Source: Candidatus Tayloriibacteriota bacterium | GTDB taxonomy: Bacteria; Patescibacteriota; Minisyncoccia; Phycocordibacterales; PALSA-1337 | NCBI GenBank assembly: GCA_028286665.1 | Contig: JAQBRD010000010.1 | Location: 1 to 41,088, forward strand | Direction of reading: 5' to 3' | DNA: 41,088 bases | Shown here: one piece after another, positions 24,350-31,894 of the stretch | Layout: each line of letters opens with the position of its first letter | Numbering within the stretch: the first letter of the stretch is position 1 | Notes under the pieces: generated by a model | Told to the model about the DNA's origin: nothing | Databases searched by the model: none | Seen by the model: only the letters and a program-made list of their open reading frames with translations | Program-made: the position numbers and the translations under genes

Positions 24350-25015
24350 CTATTTCTTCGGCGCGACTGCCGTTTCTGTCACTTCGAGGATCTTCGTGAT
24401 CCTTACTTCGTACTTTTTCCGGCATTCATCGTGATGATCTTTGCGCCAGCGCTTGACGTCGATCTTCAGCCAGTCCTCCGGGATATGCTTGATATACCAG
24501 AGTCCTCCGCACGGGTCATCGATCTCTTTGATGACGATGAAGATGAGGCTCAGCAGATATGCCGTGCTCGTGATGACGATCATTCCGCTTCTGCAGTCAG
24601 CGTATTTCAGGCTCATGAATGAAACGAGTATCGCAGCCGAGAACACGAGCATCATGGTGTGCACGAGGGGAGACATCTCCTCGTCCCTCAGAGTGAGGAA
24701 CGTGTCGATGTTGTATTCCTTGACCGACGTGCGCATGGCTTTGTATTCGTTCCACACGGTGCCGAATATGACTGCTGCGAGGAGTCCGTACAATATGCCG
24801 AATATCGGAATCCATGCTGCGGTCAGGATGACCTCCATCCGCTCGTTGAAGCAGATGCCGCGCTTGAACATGGCATAGTACCAGAATATGCCGGCAGCGG
24901 CCGATACGGGCAAGGGAAACGACAGGAACAGCAAGCATTTTCCGAAGGTCTTCAGGCTCTGCTGCACGCGCTCCTTGAGCGTCTTCTGATGGAATTTCTT
25001 TCTGAATAGCTGCAT
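24350..25015 (-). CDS. Unknown polytopic membrane protein (bestrophin/DUF4239-like pattern)
   Basis: A 221-residue protein with about four membrane helices: LLFLSFPLPVSAAAGIFWYYA, VILTAAWIPIFGILYGLLAAVIFG, MMLVFSAAILVSFMSLKYA and SGMIVITSTAYLLSLIFIVI. These are followed by EIDDPCGGLWYIKHIPEDWL and a charged tail. The layout of two helix pairs around a charged loop and a D-x-P-x-G segment after the last helix faintly recalls DUF4239/bestrophin-like proteins, but I cannot assign it. The start at 25015 is set by AAAGG 7 nt upstream; the longer frame would begin in the leader. It has its own promoter and terminator. Confidence 0.7.
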   Translation of the reverse strand: MQLFRKKFHQKTLKERVQQSLKTFGKCLLFLSFPLPVSAAAGIFWYYAMFKRGICFNERMEVILTAAWIPIFGILYGLLAAVIFGTVWNEYKAMRTSVKEYNIDTFLTLRDEEMSPLVHTMMLVFSAAILVSFMSLKYADCRSGMIVITSTAYLLSLIFIVIKEIDDPCGGLWYIKHIPEDWLKIDVKRWRKDHHDECRKKYEVRITKILEVTETAVAPKK

Positions 25016-25071
25016 GACATGGCCTTTCGTTGGGTTGTTGAAGGAACTTTTCGATTCCTCTGTTTGAGAAC

Positions 25072-25100
25072 ATATAACCATATAATTCAATAAATATCAA
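25072..25100 (-). promoter_or_regulatory. Promoter of the 24350-25015 gene
   Basis: On the minus strand: TTGATA, 17-bp spacer, TTATAT. Transcription from about 25065 gives a ~50-nt leader that ends in a Shine-Dalgarno site. Confidence 0.45.
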
Positions 25101-25113
25101 TACTATGCAAAAG

Positions 25114-25145
25114 AAAAAGCCCGCCATGCGAACAGCGGGCTTTTT
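25114..25145. terminator. Bidirectional intrinsic terminator
   Basis: AAAAAGCCCGC / GCGGGCTTTTT around a 10-nt loop. For transcription on the minus strand it closes the 25170-25556 gene. Confidence 0.85.
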
Positions 25146-25169
25146 CGCGTTCGGGGCGGACTTTGTTTA

Positions 25170-25556
25170 TCATGCGCGCAGCCACTTTCGCCACCAGCTC
25201 TTTTTCGCGGGCTGCGGAAGAGGAGGAGCCGGCATCGCATGTCGGGGCAGCGGAATCGATGCAGGTTTCGACTGATTGCTCATGATGAGCTCAACGAATC
25301 GCCCGATCGCTATGTCGACGGTGTCGGTCGGGAATTCGACTGCGCAGAAATCGTCATACTTTTCGCACCAGATCGGATAAGATCCGCGGTGAATCGTTGC
25401 GAATATGCGGCGGATCGCATCCCGCGTATCCCGATCGGGGTGTTCTGTCTTGAGGTTTTCAATAAGCTGATTCGGAATATACAACAGCCATCGTACTCGG
25501 CTGCTGCTTCCTCCGTTGTATAGGATGCAGGATCCGAAGCTCTGTCCGTCTCTCAT
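25170..25556 (-). CDS. Unknown 128-residue protein
   Basis: I do not recognise this protein. It has no signal peptide. The body is mixed (RVRWLLYIPNQLIENLK, RDAIRRIFATIHRG, YDDFCAVEFPTDTVDIAIGRFVELIM) and is followed by a Pro-rich linker and a Trp/Lys/Arg cap (KKSWWRKWLRA) that could bind membrane or nucleic acid. The start is supported by the Shine-Dalgarno AAGGAG 9 nt upstream. A terminator lies 25 nt downstream, so it is a single-gene unit. Confidence 0.65.
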   Translation of the reverse strand: MRDGQSFGSCILYNGGSSSRVRWLLYIPNQLIENLKTEHPDRDTRDAIRRIFATIHRGSYPIWCEKYDDFCAVEFPTDTVDIAIGRFVELIMSNQSKPASIPLPRHAMPAPPLPQPAKKSWWRKWLRA

Positions 25557-25748
25557 AATCTGTCACTCCTTCTTGTGTATTTTTTGGTTGATATTGGCGT
25601 TCGTTAATAACATACAATATATATAATAATGTGTCGAATTGATATTCGAATTGCTAAACCTCCTGAAACGGATATACTCGCTGTAGGGAAGTGGGGTCTG
25701 ATCACACGACAAAAACCTGGAATCTTTCCGGGAGAAAGACAAACACAT

Positions 25749-26039
25749 ATGAATGTTCCTCGACCGTTTATCCGTTATATAGGGGCGCTCTTCTTCGCGA
25801 TCGCCATCTCGCCTCCATTCGCGTATGTCGCATATCAATGGCTGTCCCAGTCCAATATCGGGATGCCGCCAGTTTATATCGGCTTGCTCGCGAGCATCTT
25901 CGGAGTCGATGTCTGGTGGACGACGTTCTTCATGTTCAGCAGCGTTGAGGATTGGCGATTGCGCCAATTGCTCATCGTCATCGTCAATACCGTATTCGCG
26001 ATCATAGCTGCGTCGATATTCATCGCCTTCGCGCATTAG
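25749..26039 (+). CDS. Unknown small membrane protein
   Basis: A 96-residue protein with three predicted membrane helices: IGALFFAIAISPPFAYVAYQWL, YIGLLASIFGVDVWWTTFFMF and LLIVIVNTVFAIIAASIFIAF. The ATG at 25749 is preferred because it starts directly before the first helix; an upstream in-frame ATG (25629) would add a hydrophilic prefix that overlaps the promoter. TTGCTA-N16-TATACT near 25650-25676 is a possible promoter. No family was recognised. Confidence 0.55.
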   Translation: MNVPRPFIRYIGALFFAIAISPPFAYVAYQWLSQSNIGMPPVYIGLLASIFGVDVWWTTFFMFSSVEDWRLRQLLIVIVNTVFAIIAASIFIAFAH

Positions 26040-26056
26040 GATAGGCGAGTTACGCA

Positions 26057-26084
26057 ATGAGCCATCCTTTTCAGGATGGCTCAT
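26057..26084. terminator. Hairpin between convergent genes
   Basis: ATGAGCCATCC / GGATGGCTCAT around a 6-nt loop. There is no long U-run on either side. Confidence 0.55.
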
Positions 26085-26124
26085 GTTGCATATGGAGAAG
26101 CGGCGCTTTCGGCGTGCCTCGTGC

Positions 26125-26613
26125 TTACTTTCCGTCTGCTGCGCGGCGCATCGCTTCGATGTCGAGCTTCTTCATGCCGAGCATCGCTTTCATGGCTCGC
26201 TCGGATTTCTCCGGATCATCGTTGCCGAGAAGATCGCTCAAGCCGCTTGGGACGACTTGCCACGAGAGGCCGAATTTGTCCTTGAGCCAGCCGCACTGGC
26301 TTTCTTCGCCGCCGTCTGCGGTGAGCTTCGACCAGAAATAATCCACCTCCTGCTGATCCTTGCAGTCGATGACGAATGATGTCGCTTCGGTGAATTTGAA
26401 TATCGGTCCGCCGTTGAGCGCCGCGAATTCCTGCCCGTCGAGCTCGAAACCGACTGTCATGGCCGAACCTTCAGGCCTGCCGGATACTTCCGCGCTTGCT
26501 TTGTCATAACGGGTGACTGCGGTTATCTTGGAATTCTTGAATATCGAAACATAGAAATTCGCTGCCTCTTCAGCCTGATTGTCGAACCAGAGGAATGGGG
26601 TTATTTTTTGCAT
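26125..26613 (-). CDS. VOC superfamily protein, PhnB-like (last gene of operon)
   Basis: A 162-residue vicinal-oxygen-chelate fold protein of the PhnB / 3-dmu-9_3-mt group. Typical features are ITPFLWFDNQAEEAANFYVSIF, MTVGFELDGQEFAALNGGP, SFVIDCKDQQEVDYFWSKL, and CGWLKDKFGLSWQVVP followed by the C-terminal extension SERAMKAMLGMKKLDI. These proteins bind small molecules or act as lyases, and the substrate cannot be read from sequence. It lies 32 nt after the SRPBCC gene and should be co-transcribed with it. Confidence 0.88.
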   Translation of the reverse strand: MQKITPFLWFDNQAEEAANFYVSIFKNSKITAVTRYDKASAEVSGRPEGSAMTVGFELDGQEFAALNGGPIFKFTEATSFVIDCKDQQEVDYFWSKLTADGGEESQCGWLKDKFGLSWQVVPSGLSDLLGNDDPEKSERAMKAMLGMKKLDIEAMRRAADGK

Positions 26614-26645
26614 GATTCGTATGGATTAGCTAGTTAATATGACTG

Positions 26646-27083
26646 TTATTTTTGCGCCTCGACGTATTGCTTGAAACTCTCCAAGATCGCCTGCCAGCCG
26701 CCGCGCTGCATCTCGATCGAGTTGATGCTTTCGGCTTCGAATGTTTCGGTCACTTCGCAGCCTTCTTCGCCCGGCTTCGCGGGATTTTCTTTTCTGGCGA
26801 ATACGACTGAAACCTTTCTGTCGTCATCGGTCTTGTATTCGATCTTCCGATGCTTCTCGATCTCGGTATATGTGCCGGTGAAGTCGAAGCCCGCGCTGCC
26901 GTCCTTCGCAGCCATCCGCGTCATGAATCTTCCGCCGACTCTGACATCGTTGATCGCAGCGGGAGCATGCCAGTCCGGGGAAGCCTGATACCATTTCATG
27001 ATATGTTCAGGCTGAGTCCAGCATCGCCAGACTTTCTCTGTGGGCGCATTGACGAATGTCGTTACGGTGATTTGCTGTTTCAT
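26646..27083 (-). CDS. SRPBCC/AHSA1-like protein
   Basis: A 145-residue START-fold protein of the AHSA1 (Aha1 C-terminal-like) group. Signature segments are VTTFVNAPTEKVWRCWTQPEHIMKWY, the FDFTGTYTEIEKHRKIEY strand, and VTETFEAES followed by GGWQAILESFKQYV. The cavity of this fold binds hydrophobic ligands; the ligand here is unknown. The start at 27083 is preferred over 27134 because the fold begins there and TATATT lies 7 nt upstream. AHSA1 and PhnB-like genes are often neighbours in free-living bacteria, as here. Confidence 0.88.
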   Translation of the reverse strand: MKQQITVTTFVNAPTEKVWRCWTQPEHIMKWYQASPDWHAPAAINDVRVGGRFMTRMAAKDGSAGFDFTGTYTEIEKHRKIEYKTDDDRKVSVVFARKENPAKPGEEGCEVTETFEAESINSIEMQRGGWQAILESFKQYVEAQK

Positions 27084-27114
27084 ATGAATGAATATAAATA
27101 TGCCGATGCGAAAA

Positions 27115-27498
27115 CTAGAAAACCCCGTCCTCATTCGGACAATCGGCAGGGATCGCCTGACCGCAATCCCACATCTCGACGATCTTGCCGTCCTTGAAGC
27201 GGAAGATGTGCACGACGGTCATGCCGGGATCCTTCGGATCGTCAGATCTCATGCGGAGATGCGAATGCGCGACGACGAGATCGCCTTCCGCGATGACATT
27301 CTTCACCGCGAGCCGCTTGTTCGGGAATTGCGATTCGTTCTCCTTCATCGCATCGCGAAGCTTCTCGAATCCTGCAGGGAAGTATGCATTGTGATGCTTT
27401 CCGCCCATGTCGACATGCTTCGCATATGCTTCATCGATCTTGCTCGCGATGACGAGCTCGAGGAATCGCACCGCTGCTTTTTTATTGCTTTCGATCAT
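27115..27498 (-). CDS. NTF2/SnoaL-like protein
   Basis: A 127-residue cone-shaped alpha+beta protein of the SnoaL-like/NTF2 superfamily. It opens with a helix (KKAAVRFLELVIASKIDEAYAKHV), then has PAGFEKLRDAMKEN and beta strands RLAVKNVIAEGDLVVAHSHL and MTVVHIFRFKDGKIVEMWDCGQ. Members are cyclases, isomerases or ligand-binding proteins. It is the second gene of the four-gene unit, 21 nt after the first VOC gene. GATAAT 9 nt upstream of its ATG could be an internal promoter. Confidence 0.88.
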   Translation of the reverse strand: MIESNKKAAVRFLELVIASKIDEAYAKHVDMGGKHHNAYFPAGFEKLRDAMKENESQFPNKRLAVKNVIAEGDLVVAHSHLRMRSDDPKDPGMTVVHIFRFKDGKIVEMWDCGQAIPADCPNEDGVF

Positions 27499-27519
27499 TG
27501 GTTTGAAATTATCTCGCGC

Positions 27520-27948
27520 TTACTTTTTTGCGGCTTCTTTGTCGAGCTGGCAATTGATCATCCATTCGACGCCGTACTTGTCGGTGAAGACTCCGAAGAT
27601 CGCTCCCCAGAATGCCTTTTCGAGCGGCATGAAGACCTCTCCGCCTTTCGAGAGCTTGGCGAAGAGGCTATTCGCTTCTTCTTCGGTGTCGCAATTGAGC
27701 GAGAGGGAGACGTTGTCGCCGATGACCGCCTTGTCGCGCATCATGTCGGAACCGTATAATTCCATCGAGCTGCTTTTCAGATCCGCGTGCATGATGCGGT
27801 CGTGGGTTTCAGGCGACATTTCTTTCGCCATCGGAGATTCGCCGACGGTCTGGAAGATGAGCTCGCCGCCGAGAGCTTCTTTGTAGAAAGTCATGGCTTC
27901 TCGGCATTTGGCGTCATTGAAGCGAACATAAGGATTGAGTTTGATCAT
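27520..27948 (-). CDS. VOC superfamily protein, PhnB-like (first gene of operon)
   Basis: A 142-residue PhnB-like glyoxalase-fold protein: LNPYVRFNDAKCREAMTFYKEALGGEL, RIMHADLKSSSMELYGSDMM, SLSLNCDTEEEANSLFAKLSKGGEV and WGAIFGVFTDKYGVEWMIN. In E. coli phnB is dispensable for phosphonate use, and the role of the family remains open. It leads the VOC / NTF2-like / SRPBCC / VOC unit. TATAAT (27993-27988) upstream gives a leader of about 33 nt. Confidence 0.88.
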   Translation of the reverse strand: MIKLNPYVRFNDAKCREAMTFYKEALGGELIFQTVGESPMAKEMSPETHDRIMHADLKSSSMELYGSDMMRDKAVIGDNVSLSLNCDTEEEANSLFAKLSKGGEVFMPLEKAFWGAIFGVFTDKYGVEWMINCQLDKEAAKK

Positions 27949-27987
27949 ATATTTTTGAAATTATCGAATGAAGTAATAGGCCTTCTC

Positions 27988-27993
27988 ATTATA
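27988..27993 (-). promoter_or_regulatory. -10 box of the four-gene VOC/NTF2/SRPBCC operon
   Basis: TATAAT on the minus strand, preceded by a small CTGCA/TGCAG dyad. The -35 is not clear. Confidence 0.45.
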
Positions 27994-28064
27994 CTGCAAG
28001 ATGCAGCAAGGCGATGCATATATGAAGACGTGCGGGGAAGCTGCGAGTTACAGGAGACAGAAAG

Positions 28065-28111
28065 CCGCCGACCAGAATGCCTTTGCATCGAAGGCGGCTT
28101 CTGGTCGGCGG
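28065..28111 (-). terminator. Long hairpin terminator of YdcF-like gene
   Basis: CCGCCGACCAGAA pairs with TTCTGGTCGGCGG, with an inner AAGGC/GCCTT stem. It is followed on the minus strand by CTTTCT, about 32 nt after the gene's stop. Confidence 0.7.
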
Positions 28112-28142
28112 AGGAGTTCGATCTCTCAGCTATCTTTCGCAT

Positions 28143-28730
28143 CTAGCGTTTCATCTGCCGTGCAGATCTTATTCGTCGCGCGCGCCGCAGTATCCGCGCA
28201 TTGAGAAGCATATCCCGAATTATTTTCGGAAATTCGCTCATGTGCGAACGGAACGAGAAGCGATCGTCGACTGCGGTGAACTGCACCTTCCAGGATTTCG
28301 GCATGTAGAGAGACGTGTAGAGCCGGATTCTTATCAGGTGCAGCCAATTCGAAGCGATGAGCACGCGGACCGGCTCATTCCTTCCGGCAAAGCCCGCGCG
28401 CTGAGCAAGCTTGATGCCGTTTCGTATCTCGTTCCTTGTGCTCCAGCAGAGAGGTTTGGCAAGGACGCGATCTTCCCATAGTACGGTATTGATCCGAACA
28501 TACCGCGCAAGCTGATCCGCCAAACTCACCATCCGATCAGGCTGGGGAACGAGCGGCTCATGCTTGCTGTAACCGGCGGTCGCGACGATGAGTGACGATC
28601 GATCGCGCGTCATCTGGCGAATGAGTCCGTCGAGCCGCGCGATTCCTCCATCGAGCGGCATGTGCAGCCGTCCGCTGCCTGCCGCTTCATAGATATCTCC
28701 GAGGGCGAGAGCGATTCCTATCGTTTTCAT
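28143..28730 (-). CDS. YdcF/ElyC-like (DUF218) protein
   Basis: A 195-residue protein with the DUF218 pattern: an N-terminal strand (TIGIALALGDIY), SLIVATAGYSKHE, a helix with MVSLADQL, STRNEIRNGIKLAQRAG (matching the family's sT-x-EN-x segment), and VRVLIASNWLHLIRIRLY (matching the TS-x-x-H-x-x-R strand). Family members such as ElyC and SanA act in envelope biogenesis and YdcF binds S-adenosylmethionine; this copy has no membrane helix. The basic C-terminus (RILRRARRIRSARQMKR) is unusual. The start at 28730 follows AAAGG by 7 nt. Confidence 0.65.
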   Translation of the reverse strand: MKTIGIALALGDIYEAAGSGRLHMPLDGGIARLDGLIRQMTRDRSSLIVATAGYSKHEPLVPQPDRMVSLADQLARYVRINTVLWEDRVLAKPLCWSTRNEIRNGIKLAQRAGFAGRNEPVRVLIASNWLHLIRIRLYTSLYMPKSWKVQFTAVDDRFSFRSHMSEFPKIIRDMLLNARILRRARRIRSARQMKR

Positions 28731-28829
28731 CAAAGAGCCTTTCGTTCGGGGTTGTGTATCCATATGCTGCCGACGCGCCCGGCTGTCTATTTCAGAGTGC
28801 AGGATCAGCGGCTTGCCTGCATGCAAATT

Positions 28830-28863
28830 GGCCCCCGCAGACTCAGATGAGTCTGCGGGGGCC
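28830..28863 (-). terminator. 16-bp hairpin terminator of EamA-like gene
   Basis: GGCCCCCGCAGACTCA pairs with its complement around a 2-nt apex (the loop opens further in practice) and is followed on the minus strand by AATTT. It lies 13 nt after the stop. Confidence 0.75.
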
Positions 28864-28875
28864 ATTAGAGCTTTC

Positions 28876-29298
28876 TTATTCAACTATCTGCTTCTTGCTG
28901 AGAAGTGCGACAGTCACCGCTGCGGTCGCGTATCCGAGGCATTCCCTGAGCGACATGCTTTTGCTTTCGATCGATTTCCAGATCGCGGTAGTAACGATTT
29001 GGACGATCGTCATGAGGACGATGAGCTTCGCCACCTCCGACTTGGACGCTTTCGACAGCACTCCGCAGAAGCAGAGCATGCCGATTCCGCTCGCGACGCC
29101 GGCGCCGACGATCATCTTCCAGTTCGTCTTGCCCATTTCTCTCAATTCATTTGCGCCGAACATGGAGACGAACGCCCATACGACGAAAGTGAACATGGTG
29201 GCGCTGAGGAAGGGACTGGCTTTTCCTTGGCTGAGCAGCATCGGGTATATGCCGAAGAATATTCCGGCTATGACTGACAGTTTTTGCAATTGATTCAT
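28876..29298 (-). CDS. EamA/DMT-like half transporter
   Basis: A 140-residue membrane protein with about five helices: LSVIAGIFFGIYPMLL, LSATMFTFVVWAFVSMFG, WKMIVGAGVASGIGMLCFCGVLSKA, VAKLIVLMTIVQIVTTAIW and LGYATAAVTVALLS. It matches one half of a drug/metabolite (EamA) transporter and would have to dimerise. The start follows GGAG by about 8 nt. TTGCCT-N16-TATAGT gives a ~38-nt leader. The substrate is unknown. Confidence 0.7.
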   Translation of the reverse strand: MNQLQKLSVIAGIFFGIYPMLLSQGKASPFLSATMFTFVVWAFVSMFGANELREMGKTNWKMIVGAGVASGIGMLCFCGVLSKASKSEVAKLIVLMTIVQIVTTAIWKSIESKSMSLRECLGYATAAVTVALLSKKQIVE

Positions 29299-29342
29299 TC
29301 GAAGATCTCCGTTGAGGGTTTCTCTGTTGGTTGGCTGAGGAT

Positions 29343-29370
29343 ACTATATAGGAAGTCAGGGAATAGGCAA
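29343..29370 (-). promoter_or_regulatory. Promoter of EamA-like gene
   Basis: On the minus strand: TTGCCT, 16-bp spacer, TATAGT. Confidence 0.5.
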
Positions 29371-29383
29371 GGGATACGGATCA

Positions 29384-30199
29384 TCAGCTTGTCGCCGCGA
29401 TGCTTTTCCTGATGACGTTGATCGGGATCAGAAATCCGAGGCCATTTTTCGCATCAATAGCGATGCTCATGCCGATGACGGCGCCATCGGCATCGATTGT
29501 CGGTCCTCCCGAAAATCCCGGTACCATCGGCGCGCTCGTCTCTATGAGCCCTGAGAGATTCTCGACTTCATTCTGGCGGGCGGCTGCAGCGATGCTTTTG
29601 CTGAAACCGACGACGCTGCCTTCAGATAGGCTTTTGCCGTACTGAGCTGCATTTCCGATGGCGGTGACATTTTGCCCCGGAATCAGCGCATCGGAGTTGC
29701 CGAGCGTTGCCGTCGTCGGATATTTGCCGTCGATCTTCACGACTGCGATGTCGTTGTCCGGATCCTTATATGCGACAGTTGCCGGTTTCTCGGTGCCGTC
29801 ATCGAGTATGACAGTGTAGTGCGCATCAGGATCATCGACGACGTGCTTCGCGGTTATGACGCGGCCGTCATGCGTGCCGATAAATCCGCTGCCGATGCCG
29901 ACAGGCTTGGTCACTGTGACGTTTTCATATCCCATAGGAACATAGACATGCAGGCCTTCAGAATCCGGATAATCGGCAGCCACGTCGCCATAGATGATGC
30001 GCGTCTGCTGCACCGGCTTCGAAATGAGGATCGAAACGGAAGCCGATTTTGCCTTCTTGATCGAGGGCGGAAGCTCGCTCGGCTGTATCGGCGTCAGGGA
30101 GTATTCCGTCGCAGCAAATGCGGTATTCAGAAGCGGCTGAAATGCATACATGCCAAGGGCAAGGAGTATTGATGCGATGTAAGCGATTATTTTTTTCAT
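29384..30199 (-). CDS. Secreted trypsin-like serine protease (S1C/HtrA-like, no PDZ)
   Basis: A 271-residue protein with a signal peptide (1-30, ending TAFA|ATEY) and a chymotrypsin-fold domain. The triad is His119 (VITAKHVV), Asp150 (DPDNDIAVVKI) and Ser230 (VPGFSGGPT). The serine motif reads GFSGGP rather than the usual GNSGGP. No PDZ domain follows, so it is a stand-alone protease outside the membrane. A strong promoter ~140 nt upstream leaves a leader of about 110 nt that can fold (see the leader entry), which is unusual in this otherwise leader-poor region. Confidence 0.88.
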   Translation of the reverse strand: MKKIIAYIASILLALGMYAFQPLLNTAFAATEYSLTPIQPSELPPSIKKAKSASVSILISKPVQQTRIIYGDVAADYPDSEGLHVYVPMGYENVTVTKPVGIGSGFIGTHDGRVITAKHVVDDPDAHYTVILDDGTEKPATVAYKDPDNDIAVVKIDGKYPTTATLGNSDALIPGQNVTAIGNAAQYGKSLSEGSVVGFSKSIAAAARQNEVENLSGLIETSAPMVPGFSGGPTIDADGAVIGMSIAIDAKNGLGFLIPINVIRKSIAATS

Positions 30200-30311
30200 G
30201 GCGTGTGTAGAGTTAATGCCAGTAATGACTCAAAAACACGCGAGGCGAGATGGCGGATCTGACGATCGGCAATAGTATTCAGTTGTAGGAGACGCCTCGA
30301 GGTCTTTAAGT
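30200..30311 (-). promoter_or_regulatory. Structured 5' leader of the protease gene
   Basis: The predicted transcript carries CGAGGCG (30299-30293) that can pair with CGCCTCG (30247-30241), followed by CGTGTTTTTGAG. This stem plus U-run could act as an attenuator. No known riboswitch class was recognised. Confidence 0.35.
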
Positions 30312-30317
30312 ATCTTA

Positions 30318-30344
30318 ATTATACTCCTTATGTAATAGGGTCAA
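30318..30344 (-). promoter_or_regulatory. Promoter of the protease gene
   Basis: On the minus strand: TTGACC, a 15-bp spacer (16 if CTTGAC is used) and a perfect TATAAT. Confidence 0.6.
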
Positions 30345-30395
30345 GCCCCCCTTTTTTTCAGGTAATATTTCTAATTTTTGAACGTCATACAACAT

Positions 30396-31577
30396 ATGAA
30401 AGCACTCAGATATCATGGAAAAGGAAATGTGAGCGTCGATGAGGTTGAAGAGCCGACGCTCGTCGATCCGAAAGACGCTATCCTCAGGGTGACCTCCACG
30501 GCCATCTGCGGTTCCGACCTGCATCTTTTCGGCGGGCTTATTCCTACGACTGAAGATGGCGATATCCTGGGGCATGAATTCATGGGGGAAATCATCGCTA
30601 TCGGCAACGACGTGCAGAAGCTCAAGATCGGCGACCGGGTAATCGTGCCGTTTACTATTTCATGCGGCAATTGCTATTTCTGCGAGAAGGGCGAATTTTC
30701 CCTCTGCGACAAGAGCAATCCGAACAAGCAGATGGCAGAAAAAGTCTATGGTCATTCGCCGGCAGGCATGTTCGGCTACTCGCATATGTTCGGCGGCTTC
30801 GCCGGCGGCCAGGCTGAGAAAGTCCGGGTTCCGTACGCGGACGTCGGCGCATTCAAGGTGCCTGACAATCTGTCGGATGAACAGGTGCTCTTCCTGACGG
30901 ATATTTTTCCGACAGGGTACATGGCGGCGGAGAACTGCAATATCAAGAAAGGCGATACTGTCGCGATCTGGGGCGCAGGTCCTGTCGGGCAGTTCGCTAT
31001 CCGGAGCGCTTTCATGCTCGGCGCCGGCAGGGTCATCTCCATCGACCGGATTCCTGAGCGATTGGAGATGGCCCGACAGTCCGGCGCCGAGACCATCGAC
31101 TATGAAGCGAACGAAGAAGTCTTCGATACGCTCAAAGCGATGACTGACGGACGAGGTCCTGACAGCTGCATCGATGCGGTCGGCATGGAAGCGCATGGAC
31201 ATGGCGGCGCAAACACCATTATGAATGTGCTCGATAAGGCAAAGCAGGCGGTCAGGCTCGAGACCGATCGTCCGACTGCGCTCCGTCAGGTAATCCATGC
31301 ATGCAGGAAAGGCGGCACGGTTTCGATCGCGGGAGTCTATGGCGGCTTCGTCGACAAATTTCCGATCGGCATCGGCTTCAATAAAGGCCTGACCTTCAAA
31401 ATGGGGCAGACGCATGTCCATAAATATATCCCGCTCCTTCTCGAAAAAATCGAGAAAGGGGAAATCGATCCGTCATTCGTCATCACACACCGCCTCAGGC
31501 TCGAGGACGCTCCGAAGGCGTATGAGATATTCCGCAACAAGGAAGACGGCTGCATCAAGGTAGTCCTGAAGCCGTAA
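30396..31577 (+). CDS. Zinc-dependent alcohol dehydrogenase (formaldehyde-dehydrogenase-like)
   Basis: A 393-residue medium-chain dehydrogenase. It has catalytic zinc ligands in [14 protein letters not shown] and GHEFMGEI, structural-zinc Cys in [15 protein letters not shown], and the NAD(P) Rossmann motif [14 protein letters not shown]. The order and the long insertion ([26 protein letters not shown]) resemble the glutathione-dependent-formaldehyde-dehydrogenase-like subgroup. It would oxidise an alcohol or aldehyde adduct with NAD(P)+; the substrate is not determined. The ATG at 30396 (MKALRYHG) is the family start. An in-frame ATG 18 nt earlier is less likely. The DUF2795 gene follows after 39 nt. 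Confidence 0.92.
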   Translation: MKALRYHGKGNVSVDEVEEPTLVDPKDAILRVTSTAICGSDLHLFGGLIPTTEDGDILGHEFMGEIIAIGNDVQKLKIGDRVIVPFTISCGNCYFCEKGEFSLCDKSNPNKQMAEKVYGHSPAGMFGYSHMFGGFAGGQAEKVRVPYADVGAFKVPDNLSDEQVLFLTDIFPTGYMAAENCNIKKGDTVAIWGAGPVGQFAIRSAFMLGAGRVISIDRIPERLEMARQSGAETIDYEANEEVFDTLKAMTDGRGPDSCIDAVGMEAHGHGGANTIMNVLDKAKQAVRLETDRPTALRQVIHACRKGGTVSIAGVYGGFVDKFPIGIGFNKGLTFKMGQTHVHKYIPLLLEKIEKGEIDPSFVITHRLRLEDAPKAYEIFRNKEDGCIKVVLKP

Positions 31578-31616
31578 ACGCATGCGATATATATCATCAA
31601 TAATCAAAAAAATCCT

Positions 31617-31850
31617 ATGAAAAATGAAAATAAAAAACAAGACATGGGCGGCGAAGGAAAGAAGGCGAATCCGATCCAGATCCAGACTTTCTTGAAGGGT
31701 GTCGATTATCCCGCAGACCGCACCGACCTCATCGATGCTGCAGAAGCGCAGGAGGCCCCCAAGGAAGTGCTTGGAGCACTCATGCAAGTTCCTGAACGGG
31801 AATATAAATCCCCCGCAGATCTCGAAAAGGAAATCGGCAAGCTCATGTAG
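31617..31850 (+). CDS. DUF2795 family small protein
   Basis: A 77-residue protein. After a polar N-terminal tail it shows the DUF2795 pattern: IQTFLKGVDYPADRTDLIDAA, then VLGALMQVPEREYKSPADLEKEIG. The domain is a small helical bundle of unknown function that occurs in many bacteria. It lies 39 nt after the alcohol dehydrogenase and may be co-transcribed. A hairpin follows. Confidence 0.88.
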   Translation: MKNENKKQDMGGEGKKANPIQIQTFLKGVDYPADRTDLIDAAEAQEAPKEVLGALMQVPEREYKSPADLEKEIGKLM

Positions 31851-31865
31851 TCAGGCAAAAGAAGA

Positions 31866-31887
31866 AAGGCGAGCATATGCTCGCCTT
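31866..31887. terminator. Hairpin between convergent genes
   Basis: AAGGCGAGCA / TGCTCGCCTT, a near-perfect stem with a 2-nt apex, flanked by CAGGCAA and TTGCCTG which can extend it. It is shared by the DUF2795 and ligase genes. Confidence 0.65.
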
Positions 31888-31894
31888 GCCTGAT

